64,000 nt of DNA, taken from the NCBI RefSeq assembly GCF_001889305.1, contig NZ_CP013074.1:62001-126000 (forward strand), in the 5' to 3' direction. This DNA comes from Dehalococcoides mccartyi. GTDB taxonomy: Bacteria > Chloroflexota > Dehalococcoidia > Dehalococcoidales > Dehalococcoidaceae. Shown here one piece after another: positions 26,216 to 34,569 of the stretch (the stretch's first letter is position 1; each line of letters begins with the position of its first letter). The translations under genes were made by a program, and so were the position numbers. The notes below the pieces were generated by a model, which was given only the letters and a program-made list of their open reading frames with translations, was not told the origin of the DNA and made no database searches.

Positions 26216-27463
26216 TTAGTCATTCATAAGCGGTGTCAGGGTAAGCAAGCGGCGGCTTATCTCCGGATATTTGGCAATAAAGATAAGCTCATCCTCCACC
26301 AGAGGTTTATGGGCCTCTACGTTGGCATAACGTACCAGTTCCAGTATCTTGTTAGCCTCATCTTTATCTTCGGGCAGTTCTACAGACATATTGCCCATAA
26401 CGTGGCGGAAGCCTGAGATGCCGCTGTACTGGCCGGCACATATTTCACGCCCGGTTTCCACCATCAGGGCTTCGCCCCGTCCCAATTCCTCGTAGCCGTA
26501 AAGCTCGTAGTTCTGGGAGTCTTTGATAACACCGTCAGCATGTATGCCGGAGGCATGGGCAAAACAGTTGCGTCCCACACCCGGCTGGTTAATAGGTATC
26601 TCCACATCAAAAGCATACGAAGCAAAGCGGGCTATCTTCCAGGCTTTGGAAAGGTCTACTTCATGGCCCAGCTGATATTTTTCACCAAAACCCTTGGATT
26701 TAAGAACAGCCAGCAAGAAAGCCACCAGATCCGCATTTCCCGCCCGTTCGCCAATTCCGTTTATAGTGGTATTTACGTATACATCCTGACCGCCATCAAC
26801 CACGCCCTTGGCACCGGCCAGAGAATTGCCTATAGCCATACCCAAATCACCGTGGCAGTGAATCTCTATGGGCATTTCCACTTTTTCTGACAGAGTACGG
26901 GCAGTTTCATAGATGGTAAAGGGGTTGTCATAACCCAGAGTATCACAATAACGCAGACGGGCAGCACCCGCTGCTTTGGCGGCCTTGCCGAACTCAATCA
27001 GATTTACTATGGAAGTGCGGGAAGCATCTTCGGCATTTACACCCACTGTCTCAGCACCTTTGGCATAAGCGGCATTGACAGCTACAGTCATATCATCAAT
27101 TATATCGGTAAAAACCTTGCGCCCCTGAAACTTGCCGTTTATCATCTGTTCCGAAGTGGATATGGACAAATTCAGATGTTTAAGGCCGGGTGCCCGGCGA
27201 AAAGCCAGATCTACATCAGCCACGATAGCCCGTATCCAGCCTTCCAGACGCAGATTCTTGATAACGCCCATTTTGGCCAGCTCAAGGTTGGCTTCAACAT
27301 AACCGCGCTCATGTTTGGTGGTGGGAAAACCGAACTCAGACTGGAATATACCCATTTCATCCAGATACATATTTATCAGGGTCTTTTCCAGCTTCGAAAG
27401 GCCGAGACGAGCCGTTTGGACACCGTCTCTGTTGGTTACGTCAATTATAAAAATTTTTCCCAC
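26216..27463 (-). CDS. Re-citrate synthase (homocitrate/isopropylmalate synthase family)
   Basis: The 415-residue protein has the DRE-TIM aldolase fold of isopropylmalate/homocitrate synthases: DVTNRDGVQTA at residues 8-18, the metal motif HCHGDLG, and NGIGERAGNADLV. There is no C-terminal LeuA regulatory domain. A protein of this type, annotated as homocitrate synthase, was shown in Dehalococcoides strain CBDB1 to be a Re-specific citrate synthase, condensing acetyl-CoA and oxaloacetate; I assign this gene on family, length and recalled genomic position (near the tat and gyrA genes). Homocitrate or citramalate synthase are alternatives that sequence alone cannot exclude. Confidence 0.78.
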   Translation of the reverse strand: MGKIFIIDVTNRDGVQTARLGLSKLEKTLINMYLDEMGIFQSEFGFPTTKHERGYVEANLELAKMGVIKNLRLEGWIRAIVADVDLAFRRAPGLKHLNLSISTSEQMINGKFQGRKVFTDIIDDMTVAVNAAYAKGAETVGVNAEDASRTSIVNLIEFGKAAKAAGAARLRYCDTLGYDNPFTIYETARTLSEKVEMPIEIHCHGDLGMAIGNSLAGAKGVVDGGQDVYVNTTINGIGERAGNADLVAFLLAVLKSKGFGEKYQLGHEVDLSKAWKIARFASYAFDVEIPINQPGVGRNCFAHASGIHADGVIKDSQNYELYGYEELGRGEALMVETGREICAGQYSGISGFRHVMGNMSVELPEDKDEANKILELVRYANVEAHKPLVEDELIFIAKYPEISRRLLTLTPLMND

Positions 27464-27623
27464 GTAATTATACCCCCTGTAATAGATGCGCTAAATAAAA
27501 CATTTTATCATAGCCTGCTTCACCTCACAAACTCCCATATCTATTTTATTTATTATATGATTCAAAAAACCTTTGACTTAGGTGATTTTTACGTTTAAAA
27601 TCATAAACAGACAAGGAGCTGGC

Positions 27624-28115
27624 ATGGATAATTTATGGGCACCCTGGCGGGCAAAATATATAGAAAAAGCAGTCAAAAACGAAGATAGCGGCTGTATATT
27701 CTGCACTTTTCCGGCTGAAAGTGAAGACCGGAAAAACCTGATACTTTTCCGCGGCAAATACAACTTTGTTATCCTGAATGCCTTTCCTTACAATGCCGGA
27801 CACCTTATGGTTGTACCCTTTCGCCATACTTCCGCCCCGGAGGAGCTTCCCGAAGAAGAACGCAATGAGCATTACCGTCTGGTCTGCCGGGCGGTCGCCA
27901 TCCTCAAAAATGAGTACAAGCCTGAAGGCTTCAATATAGGCATGAATCTGGGACGGGTAGGCGGTGCCGGTATAGACAAACACATCCACACTCATATTGT
28001 GCCCCGCTGGAACGGGGATACCAACTTCATGCCGGTCATAGGCCAGACCAAAGTCCAGAATGAATCCCCGGCAGATACCTACCGCCGCCTTAAACCCGGC
28101 TTCCAGTCCGTTTAA
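27624..28115 (+). CDS. HIT-family nucleotide hydrolase/transferase
   Basis: The 163-residue protein carries the histidine triad HIHTHIVPRW near residues 114-123, with CIFC at the start of the domain (a zinc knuckle-like pair, C22/C25) and the NAGHLMVVPFRHT segment. It belongs to the Ap4A-phosphorylase-like HIT branch, which acts on dinucleoside polyphosphates. I use the ATG at 27624 behind AAGGAG; the earlier ATG at 27582 has no such site. It is divergent from the Re-citrate synthase gene. Confidence 0.9.
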   Translation: MDNLWAPWRAKYIEKAVKNEDSGCIFCTFPAESEDRKNLILFRGKYNFVILNAFPYNAGHLMVVPFRHTSAPEELPEEERNEHYRLVCRAVAILKNEYKPEGFNIGMNLGRVGGAGIDKHIHTHIVPRWNGDTNFMPVIGQTKVQNESPADTYRRLKPGFQSV

Positions 28116-28259
28116 ATAAGCCCGTTTTTATAAGCTAACCTTAGCTGCTTTTTAAAAAATCTGCTCATCAGGTATTGCCTTTTAGTAATACTTGTTATAC
28201 TATTCATACTAGTAGGATATGTATTATTATCCCCAGATATTTAAACGGGAGGCAGTGGA

Positions 28260-28532
28260 ATGAACCCACAACAGATGGAAATTTTTTACGGTTCGGGTTC
28301 GGTGGGAGCTAAGGGGCAGATAGTCATACCGGTAAAATTCCGCAAAATATTCAATATCCACCCCGGAGACCAGGTGATTTTCATGGGAAACCCCCAGCAG
28401 AATGCTTTTGCGGTCATGAGGGCTGACCAGCTGTCTGCCATGCAGAGCCAGCTGGACCAGGCAAGAGCCCAGATACAACGGGCTAATGCCGAATTGGGAA
28501 ACGAAACAAAAAAGGAGACCAAAACCAAATGA
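28260..28532 (+). CDS. AbrB/SpoVT-family DNA-binding protein
   Basis: The 90-residue protein has a swapped-hairpin AbrB domain (about residues 12-53: GSVGAKGQIVIPVKFRKIFNIHPGDQVIF, abbreviated) and a helical, glutamine/lysine-rich C-terminus that looks like a coiled coil. GGGAGG precedes the ATG. It is the first gene of a run with the YbjQ, PLDc_N, ABC ATPase and permease genes, with gaps of -4, 16, 3 and -4 bases, and probably controls that operon. A possible promoter (TTGCCT at 28175, TATACT at 28196, 15 bp apart) lies upstream. Confidence 0.88.
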   Translation: MNPQQMEIFYGSGSVGAKGQIVIPVKFRKIFNIHPGDQVIFMGNPQQNAFAVMRADQLSAMQSQLDQARAQIQRANAELGNETKKETKTK

Positions 28533-28843
28533 TACTTACCAATACCGAAGATGTAGCCGGACGCAAGATTATCAAAAACCTGGGGCTGGTAAAAGGAAAT
28601 ACTATTCGCGCCAAGCATCTAGGCAAAGATATCATGGCCAGCCTGCGCAGTATTGTGGGCGGTGAAATTGAGGAATATACCCAAATGCTGGATGAAGCCC
28701 GGAATGAAGCTTTAAAACGCATGGAGGCTGAAGCCAAGGAAAAGGGGGCTAATGCTATTATCTGCATCCGCTTTTCAACCTCGGCGGTTATGCAAAACGC
28801 TTCCGAAGTAATGGCCTACGGCACAGCCGTAATAGTGGAATAA
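28529..28843 (+). CDS. YbjQ/UPF0145 family protein
   Basis: The 104-residue protein matches the YbjQ family: VAGRKIIKNLGLVKGNTIRAKHLGKDI (abbreviated), GGEIEEYTQMLDEAR, and KGANAIICIRFSTS near the end. The family forms pentameric rings and has no settled function, although it is called heavy-metal-binding in some databases. It overlaps the AbrB-like gene by four bases. Confidence 0.88.
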   Translation: MILTNTEDVAGRKIIKNLGLVKGNTIRAKHLGKDIMASLRSIVGGEIEEYTQMLDEARNEALKRMEAEAKEKGANAIICIRFSTSAVMQNASEVMAYGTAVIVE

Positions 28844-28859
28844 AAGGCGGGAAAATAAA

Positions 28860-29051
28860 ATGGATATTAACTGGGCACTTATTGCACCCTTGATTGTCCT
28901 CCAGCTGATACTGCTTATTATAGCGGTAGTGGATTTAGTCAAACGCCCCAAAGTCCGCTGGAATAACAAGTGGGTCTGGGCAGTGATAATTGTATTTGTA
29001 AACATTATAGGCCCGATAATCTACCTGACTCTGGGCAGGGAGGAAGACTAA
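28860..29051 (+). CDS. PLDc_N-domain small membrane protein
   Basis: The 63-residue protein is two membrane helices (about 5-24 and 38-56) separated by VKRPKVRWNNKWVW, with the closing IGPIIYLTLGRE motif. This is the domain found at the N-terminus of cardiolipin synthases and as a stand-alone partner of ABC exporters. It sits three bases ahead of such an exporter ATPase, so it may be an accessory subunit. Confidence 0.85.
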   Translation: MDINWALIAPLIVLQLILLIIAVVDLVKRPKVRWNNKWVWAVIIVFVNIIGPIIYLTLGREED

Positions 29052-29054
29052 ACC

Positions 29055-29996
29055 TTGGATGCCATACTTTGCCAAAAGCTGACCAAGAAATTCGGTGGTT
29101 TTACCGCCCTGGACGGGCTGGACCTTGCAGTTGAAAAAAACCGGGTTTTTGGGTTTTTAGGCCCGAACGGGGCAGGTAAGACTACCGCCGTCCGGATGCT
29201 GACCGGTCTTTCCCAGCCAACCTCCGGCAAGGCTTACGTATCCGGCGAGGAGGTAACACCACGAAACCTGTCACTCCGCTCCAAGATTGGCTTTCTGCCG
29301 GACGTACCTGCCTTCTACGGCTGGATGACAGGACGTGAATTTATGCTTTTTTCAGGTGAACTCCACAAATTAGCTCCCAAAGATAATAATCTGCGGGCAG
29401 ATGAACTGCTGGAGCTGGTAGACCTTAAAGAGGCCGGCAAACGCCGGGTGGGCGGGTACTCTCGGGGCATGAAACAGCGGCTGGGTATTGCCCAGGCCCT
29501 GGTAAATAAACCCGAAGTGCTCTTTATGGACGAACCCACCTCTGCCCTTGACCCTATGGGGCGGAGAGATGTGCTGAACCTTATTGAGCGCTTAAGCGGG
29601 GACACCACTGTTTTCATGTCCACCCATATACTTTCAGACGTGGAAAGGGTATGTGACCGGGTAGCTATTATAAGCGAAGGCAAACTGATAACATCCGCCA
29701 GCGTGGAGGAGCTTAAACGCAAATACTCCACTTCGGCTTTTGAGATACAGTTTGAGGAAGAACCCACCCCCATTCTAACCCAGCTTCTGAAAATGCCTTA
29801 TGTCAAAACAGCCGAGGTACGAACCGAAGGTGACCTGAAGGTGGTGTATGTTCAGGCCAGTGACCTTGCCAAAGCCAAAACTGAAATACCCAGCATAATT
29901 GCCCAAAGCGGGCTGACCCTGACCCATTATGAACTTACCACCCCCAGTATTGAAGATGTATTTATCCAGCTTGTAGGGAATGGTGCGAAGGCATGA
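29055..29996 (+). CDS. ABC transporter ATP-binding protein (ABC-2 type exporter)
   Basis: The 313-residue ATPase has Walker A GPNGAGKTT (about residue 36), signature YSRGMKQRLG, Walker B VLFMDEPTSALD and the switch histidine in STHIL. About 90 residues follow the nucleotide-binding domain, as in CcmA-like exporters. The start is a TTG at 29055, three bases after the PLDc_N stop, with GGGAGG upstream. The permease gene overlaps by four bases. Substrate unknown. Confidence 0.93.
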   Translation: MDAILCQKLTKKFGGFTALDGLDLAVEKNRVFGFLGPNGAGKTTAVRMLTGLSQPTSGKAYVSGEEVTPRNLSLRSKIGFLPDVPAFYGWMTGREFMLFSGELHKLAPKDNNLRADELLELVDLKEAGKRRVGGYSRGMKQRLGIAQALVNKPEVLFMDEPTSALDPMGRRDVLNLIERLSGDTTVFMSTHILSDVERVCDRVAIISEGKLITSASVEELKRKYSTSAFEIQFEEEPTPILTQLLKMPYVKTAEVRTEGDLKVVYVQASDLAKAKTEIPSIIAQSGLTLTHYELTTPSIEDVFIQLVGNGAKA

Positions 29997-30754
29997 GCGG
30001 ACTGATACCTTTATTTAAAAAAGAACTGAAGGAGCAGTGGAAAACCTATAAGGCACTTATAGTAGCCATTGCCTTTGCCTTCTTCGGCATATCCACCCCG
30101 CTCATTCTGGCCTACCTGCCCCAGATTATTGAGATGAGCGGGCAGGGGGGCGACATCCCGGTAGTTATGCCTGACCCCACTCCCCTTATGTCCATGCAGG
30201 AGTTTGGACAGACCATGCTTCAAGTAGGCGTGCTTATCTGCATACTGATTGCCATGGGTGCAATTTCCGGGGAACGGGAAAAAGGAACTGCCATGCTGAC
30301 TTTGTCCAAACCTGTCAGCCGCGGGGCATTTGTAATGTCCAAGTATCTGGCCCTTGGGTTGCTGGTACTTGTTTCCATGCTGTTTAGCGCCGGACTATGT
30401 TACTGGTACACCGTTATGCTGATAGGAGACTTTGCATTTATGCCATTTTTGGGCAGCACTATGCTTATGACCCTGTTTTTGCTGCTCTGTTTGGCAGTTA
30501 CCCTGTTTTTCTCCAGTTTCTTTAAAAGCTCACTGGCTGCCGGCGGCACTGCACTAGTACTCCTAATAGCCCAAGGTTTGGCTACCCAGCTGCCCTGGAT
30601 AGGCAAATATCTGCCCGGCAACCTTTCCAGCTGGTCAGCGCGGATTCTTTCAGACAGCGGCGACCCAGCCTGGGGAGCACTGGTTGTAAGCATAGGCATT
30701 ATTGGTATTTGCTTGTATTTCGCCCTTATCAGGCTGGAAAGAAAAGAGTTATAA
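29993..30754 (+). CDS. ABC-2 type permease
   Basis: The 253-residue protein has six predicted membrane helices and the GAISGEREKGTAMLTLSKPVSR segment (abbreviated) near residue 85-108 that is typical of NatB/ABC-2 permeases. An extracellular loop of about 40 residues lies between helices 1 and 2. It is coupled to the ATPase gene by a four-base overlap and ends the AbrB-led operon. Export of a small toxic compound, peptide or ion is possible. Confidence 0.9.
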   Translation: MSGLIPLFKKELKEQWKTYKALIVAIAFAFFGISTPLILAYLPQIIEMSGQGGDIPVVMPDPTPLMSMQEFGQTMLQVGVLICILIAMGAISGEREKGTAMLTLSKPVSRGAFVMSKYLALGLLVLVSMLFSAGLCYWYTVMLIGDFAFMPFLGSTMLMTLFLLLCLAVTLFFSSFFKSSLAAGGTALVLLIAQGLATQLPWIGKYLPGNLSSWSARILSDSGDPAWGALVVSIGIIGICLYFALIRLERKEL

Positions 30755-30788
30755 TAGGGGGAGAAAATGCGGAGAAAGGTGGAAGGAT

Positions 30789-32129
30789 ATGGCTGAAAAA
30801 GAGCTTAACCCTGAACCCGAAAATTCCAGAGAACCCCTTGACGAAGACTTTGAGCCTGTAGGCAAAAATATAGAATCTTCCAAAGGAACCCGTGATACCG
30901 AAGACGAATATAAAGAACCTCCGCTGGAGCCTGAAACTCCGGCGGAGGTTTCACAATCAGAAAAAATACCCGGCTATTACTTTTATCGCCGCAAAAAGGC
31001 TCAAGCCAAGGTAAAGAGCAAGCACTCCAAAATGCCTGCTTGGTTTAACATAAGCCTGGCGGCACTGATTGTACTGGGCATAATATTCGGCGGCTGGGGA
31101 CTTGCATCCGGGCACTTCCCTCCTTGGGGTATGAGTGTTGATGTCTCCATTTCCCCGGTGGGCGGAGGAAAGGTAAACTTAAGCCCGGACAAATCTTCTT
31201 ACAGCAGCGGCTCAAACGTAAACTTAAATGCTGTTGCAGCTGCCGGTTACCGGTTTGACCACTGGAGCGGAGATTTGAGCGGCAACAGTCCGTCCGTAAG
31301 CCTCAGCCTCAATTCATCTAAAAATATTGTGGCTAACTTTGTAAGGCAGTTTCAGCTTAACATAAGCACATCCCCTCAGGCCGGAGGCAATCTAAGCACA
31401 ATAAGCGGCAATTTTGATGCAGGAACTATCATAGACATAACAGCTAATCCTATGCAGGGTTACCGTTTTGACCATTGGAGCGGAGACATAAACGGTACCA
31501 ACCCCACAATCAGCTTCATAATGGACACAAATAAAAATATTGTGGCCAATTTTGTGCCCCTGCTTCTGCTTACCATCAGTATCACCCCGAATGCTGCCGG
31601 TATTGTCACTCCCGAAGGGAATTACTTTGATTACGGGGCCAGTATCACCCTGACAGCCCAGGCTGCTCCCGGCTACCAGTTTATAGGCTGGACAGGGGAC
31701 CTGACCACTAATTTAACTACAATTAACATTACTATGGATAAAAACTATACCTTAACCGCCAACTTTGCACCTGTTATTCAGACAGTATCTCTGGTTATGC
31801 CCAACCGTATCGGTGAATCCACCTGGATAAGCTGGAGCAAAGAGCTTTTAAAAGACCAATATATAGTTATCAATTCCAGTCTGGCAGGTGCATTTAATTT
31901 ATCTGACTCAAGCCACCTCTGGCGGGTAGAGGTATTCCGCCCGGATGGAGAACATATTGAAAACTGGTTTGGCGACTACTGGCTGAACCCGGAACATGTC
32001 TTTGCCTTTACCGCCCAGATAAGCGGCACCTATATGCTGAAAGTATCCCATTACAGTTCATTTATAAAAGACTTAAATATGTCGTTCAGTCCCGGAGGCT
32101 GGGTAATAACCGGCTATTCCTGGAGCTGA
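30789..32129 (+). CDS. Single-pass membrane protein with three InlB B-like repeats
   Basis: The 446-residue protein has an acidic disordered cytoplasmic N-terminus (about 75 residues, rich in E/P), a basic stretch, one membrane helix (about residues 94-118), and then three tandem repeats of about 72 residues. Each repeat has the G-Y-x-F-x-x-W-x-G-D core and ends in N(I/T/L)VANF; two are GYRFDHWSGD and the third is GYQFIGWTGD. A beta-rich C-terminal domain of about 110 residues follows. The repeats match the divergent InlB B-repeat family found on surface proteins. The ATG at 30789 follows GGAAGG. It is probably an envelope-associated adhesion or structural protein. Confidence 0.82.
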   Translation: MAEKELNPEPENSREPLDEDFEPVGKNIESSKGTRDTEDEYKEPPLEPETPAEVSQSEKIPGYYFYRRKKAQAKVKSKHSKMPAWFNISLAALIVLGIIFGGWGLASGHFPPWGMSVDVSISPVGGGKVNLSPDKSSYSSGSNVNLNAVAAAGYRFDHWSGDLSGNSPSVSLSLNSSKNIVANFVRQFQLNISTSPQAGGNLSTISGNFDAGTIIDITANPMQGYRFDHWSGDINGTNPTISFIMDTNKNIVANFVPLLLLTISITPNAAGIVTPEGNYFDYGASITLTAQAAPGYQFIGWTGDLTTNLTTINITMDKNYTLTANFAPVIQTVSLVMPNRIGESTWISWSKELLKDQYIVINSSLAGAFNLSDSSHLWRVEVFRPDGEHIENWFGDYWLNPEHVFAFTAQISGTYMLKVSHYSSFIKDLNMSFSPGGWVITGYSWS

Positions 32130-32155
32130 AGCAAAGTTTATCAGTTCATTACTTC

Positions 32156-32190
32156 AGACCGGTATAGATGGAAAACTATGCCGGTCTTTT
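32156..32190 (+). terminator. Terminator after the InlB-repeat protein gene
   Basis: AGACCGGTATAG and CTATGCCGGTCT pair around GATGGAAAA-like loop bases and are followed by TTTTCG. Confidence 0.7.
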
Positions 32191-32220
32191 CGTTCACATC
32201 TATAACCTAAGGAGAGAAGA

Positions 32221-32664
32221 ATGAAAGCCAGTCAGGGAAGTATAGGAAGAGTATTTATAATACGGCTGGAAGACGGTGACAAAGTACCATCCTGCCTGGA
32301 AGATTTTGCCCTCACCCAGCATATAAGCCATGCCCAGGTAGTTCTGATTGGCGGTATAGAGGGAGGTCAGGTAGTGGTAGGGCCGCGCCAAAGCCGTGAG
32401 TACCCGCCTGAGCCGGTTCTGATACCGCTTGACGGAGCACATGAAGTGGCCGGGGTAGGTATAATAACGCCCGACGAAAGCGGTAACCCCAAGCTGCATA
32501 TCCATGCCGCTCTTGGGCGAATGGGTAAAACTACTACCGGCTGCCTGAGACCTGGGGTAAGTACCTGGATTGTGGGCGAAGCGGTTATGTATGAAATACT
32601 GGGGGCAAAGGCTGCCCGCCGTTTTGATGAAAAAACCCGGTTCAATCTGCTGCAACCCGAATAA
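32221..32664 (+). CDS. PPC/DUF296-domain protein
   Basis: The 147-residue protein is a single PPC domain (plants and prokaryotes conserved, DUF296), with VFIIRLEDGDKVPSCLEDF near the N-terminus, AHEVAGVGIITP in the middle and the LHIHAALGR motif that holds the conserved histidines. Bacterial members form trimers; some are linked to DNA binding, but there is no AT-hook here. It stands alone after a terminator, with AAGGAGAGAAG before the ATG. Confidence 0.85.
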   Translation: MKASQGSIGRVFIIRLEDGDKVPSCLEDFALTQHISHAQVVLIGGIEGGQVVVGPRQSREYPPEPVLIPLDGAHEVAGVGIITPDESGNPKLHIHAALGRMGKTTTGCLRPGVSTWIVGEAVMYEILGAKAARRFDEKTRFNLLQPE

Positions 32665-32720
32665 CCGCTGCCAAAGCCCATACCGGTGTCTTTTCCGTGA
32701 AGGATAGATTAACTTGATTT

Positions 32721-32794
32721 GAACAGCAGGTTATAAAAACATTTGTCTGCCGGTTGTGGCTGGTTGGCAGAAAAGTAGCGGAGACCTGCTGTTC
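32721..32794. repeat. Long inverted-repeat element in the intergenic region
   Basis: Perfect 11-base arms GAACAGCAGGT (32721-32731) and ACCTGCTGTTC (32784-32794) enclose 52 bases that can form an inner stem TCTGCC/GGCAGA. The octamer AACTTGAT flanks the element at 32711-32718 and 32803-32810. It has no T run, so it is a poor terminator. It lies between the convergent DUF296 and desulforedoxin-like genes. A structured RNA or a remnant of a small mobile element are both possible. Confidence 0.5.
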
Positions 32795-32829
32795 CGCTTG
32801 AAAACTTGATAAACACTGAGAATCAAAAG

Positions 32830-32997
32830 TTATTCACCGCTGGAATCAGGCAGGTTTACCGGGGCTTTATATGAATCTTCTATCCGTTTCATTTCCTGCC
32901 CGCAGCAGACCAGCGTACCGCCGCCCACCTTGATAACCCGCACAATATTGCCGCATATATCGCATTTGTAGGTTTCACCCAGCTGTTTTACACCCAT
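32830..32997 (-). CDS. Desulforedoxin-like small iron protein
   Basis: This 55-residue gene is easily missed because of its length. It has the desulforedoxin pattern: [17 protein letters not shown] (C12 and C15) followed by TLVCCGQEM (C31 and C32). These four cysteines would bind one iron in the FeS4 site of desulforedoxin and of the N-terminal domain of desulfoferrodoxin. The superoxide-reducing domain is absent. GGAGG lies nine bases ahead of the ATG. A small redox carrier in oxygen or peroxide defence is likely. The next gene upstream is a two-helix membrane protein on the same strand, 32 bases away. Confidence 0.85.
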   Translation of the reverse strand: MGVKQLGETYKCDICGNIVRVIKVGGGTLVCCGQEMKRIEDSYKAPVNLPDSSGE

Positions 32998-33029
32998 TCC
33001 CGGAAGCCTCCGTTTCGTTAAGAATACAG

Positions 33030-33239
33030 CTAGTCTTTTTTAACAGGTTTGATAATTATTTCTTCTTCGTATTCTTCGGGTTCGCGGATAAGTTTGAAAC
33101 CCAGCAGAAACAGCCCCATGAAAAGTATCCCGCCCACAATAAAGAGCGGCCAGTAAAGTATACCTGCCAGCATGACAAAGAAACACACCAAGAGGACAAT
33201 AGTATAGGCTACAACATGTGTACGAAAGTATTCCAGCAT
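33030..33239 (-). CDS. Small membrane protein, two helices
   Basis: The 69-residue protein has two hydrophobic helices (about 10-30 and 31-50) and a charged tail ([17 protein letters not shown]). No family is recognised. A good GGAGG-like site (GGGAGGTAAC) precedes the ATG. It is directly upstream of the desulforedoxin-like gene on the same strand and may be co-transcribed. Confidence 0.65.
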   Translation of the reverse strand: MLEYFRTHVVAYTIVLLVCFFVMLAGILYWPLFIVGGILFMGLFLLGFKLIREPEEYEEEIIIKPVKKD

Positions 33240-33363
33240 ATCTGTTACCTCCCGTTAAAGGACTGTATGTATATATTATACCAGTCCGCTTAAGAAACAT
33301 AGCCGGGAAATAAACCATATTTAACCTGCTGTAGGTTAAATATAAGATAACCGAGGAATAAAT

Positions 33364-33439
33364 TGGTACCCCCAAGGGGATTCGAACCCCTGTTGACGGC
33401 GTGAAAGGCCGCTGTCCTGGGCCTCTAGACGATGGGGGC
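33364..33439 (-). tRNA. tRNA-Glu (anticodon TTC)
   Basis: Reading the minus strand, the acceptor GCCCCCA pairs with TGGGGGT (G-U first pair), the anticodon stem GCGGC/GCCGT encloses CTTTCAC (anticodon TTC), and the T arm has GGTTCGAATCC. CCA is encoded. Confidence 0.95.
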
Positions 33440-33452
33440 ACACAGGGTAATC

Positions 33453-33481
33453 AGTATAGCAAAACTGCAGGTGGCTGGCAA
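33453..33481 (-). promoter_or_regulatory. Promoter of tRNA-Glu
   Basis: On the minus strand, TTGCCA (33481-33476) and TATACT (33458-33453) are 17 bp apart, 13 bases ahead of the tRNA. Confidence 0.7.
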
Positions 33482-33488
33482 ACTGAAG

Positions 33489-34514
33489 CTATGGCAGGGC
33501 TGCCATAGCTTCCAGACCTGCACTTTCATCCAAGCCCAGCATAATATTCATATTCTGTACAGCCTGCCCCGCCGCACCTTTTACCAGATTATCTATGCAG
33601 CTTATAACTACCAGCCGTTCATTCAGGGCATCTACCACCGGGTGAATAAAGCACATATTGGTACCGCGGGTATAACGGGTGTGGGGCGGCTCGGCGGTTA
33701 TCTTCACAAAAGGCTCATCTTTATAAAAACGGTGGTAAATCTCTTTGACTTCTTCGTCTGTAACCGGCCGTTTCAAACGGGCATAGGCACTTGAAAGTAT
33801 ACCCCGGCTCATGGGTATTAGGTGAGGGCAAAAAGTAATCCGCGGGATTACCCCTCCACCAGCGTAAGAAAGTTCCTGAACTATCTCCGGCTGGTGGCGG
33901 TGAGAGCCAACAGAATAAGCGCAAACATCTTCGTCTGCTTCACAAAATATATTTTTGGCAGTAGGGGTCCTACCAGAACCGGAAAGCCCGGACTTGGCAT
34001 CTATAATAGCACTTGGCTCTATCAGATCCATTTTAAAAGCAGGGGTAAGCCCAAGTATGGCAGAGGTGGGGTAACAGCCCGGATTTGCCACCAGACGGGC
34101 GCTGGCAATATCCTTACGCTTAAGTTCAGGCAGACCATACACCGCTTCGGGAAGAAGCTCCGGGCAGGGATGCTCAAACCCGTACCATGCCTGATAAAGT
34201 GACGGGTCTTTCAGCCGGAAATCAGCGCTGATATCTATTATCCGTATTCCTTTTGCGAGCAAATCCGACACCAAGACCGCCCCTTCCTTGTGGGGCAGAG
34301 CCATAAAGACAATATCCACCTGCCCTTCCAGATTTTCGGTAATAGGCAGATTGAGACGGTGAAGGTAAGGAAATGCATCCGAAAGCTTTTTGCCGGCCAA
34401 ACTCCGCCCGGTTACCGAACAAAGCTCTACCGAAGGGTGACTTGCCAGAATACGGGCAAGCTCCAGCCCTGCATAACCGGTTACATTTATAATACCTGCT
34501 TTATATTTCTTCAT
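33489..34514 (-). CDS. argC: N-acetyl-gamma-glutamyl-phosphate reductase
   Basis: ArgC performs the NADPH-dependent reduction in arginine synthesis. The 341-residue protein has the Rossmann GYAGLELARIL motif at residues 13-23, the catalytic cysteine in VANPGCYPTSAILG (about 145), and the SHRHQPEI and RGTNMCFIHP segments. No other arg gene is adjacent. It reads towards the tRNA-Glu promoter and has a gap of about 55 bases to the antiporter gene upstream. Confidence 0.95.
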   Translation of the reverse strand: MKKYKAGIINVTGYAGLELARILASHPSVELCSVTGRSLAGKKLSDAFPYLHRLNLPITENLEGQVDIVFMALPHKEGAVLVSDLLAKGIRIIDISADFRLKDPSLYQAWYGFEHPCPELLPEAVYGLPELKRKDIASARLVANPGCYPTSAILGLTPAFKMDLIEPSAIIDAKSGLSGSGRTPTAKNIFCEADEDVCAYSVGSHRHQPEIVQELSYAGGGVIPRITFCPHLIPMSRGILSSAYARLKRPVTDEEVKEIYHRFYKDEPFVKITAEPPHTRYTRGTNMCFIHPVVDALNERLVVISCIDNLVKGAAGQAVQNMNIMLGLDESAGLEAMAALP

Positions 34515-34569
34515 CTGCTTATCCCTTTAAAAGATGTTAAAAGTATAACATATCCGGCCGAAGCCGAAG

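Noticed and set aside
32711-32810. AACTTGAT octamers as a true target-site duplication
   Set aside because: They are 2 and 8 bases from the inverted-repeat ends, so the symmetry expected of a transposition event is missing; kept only as a possibility.
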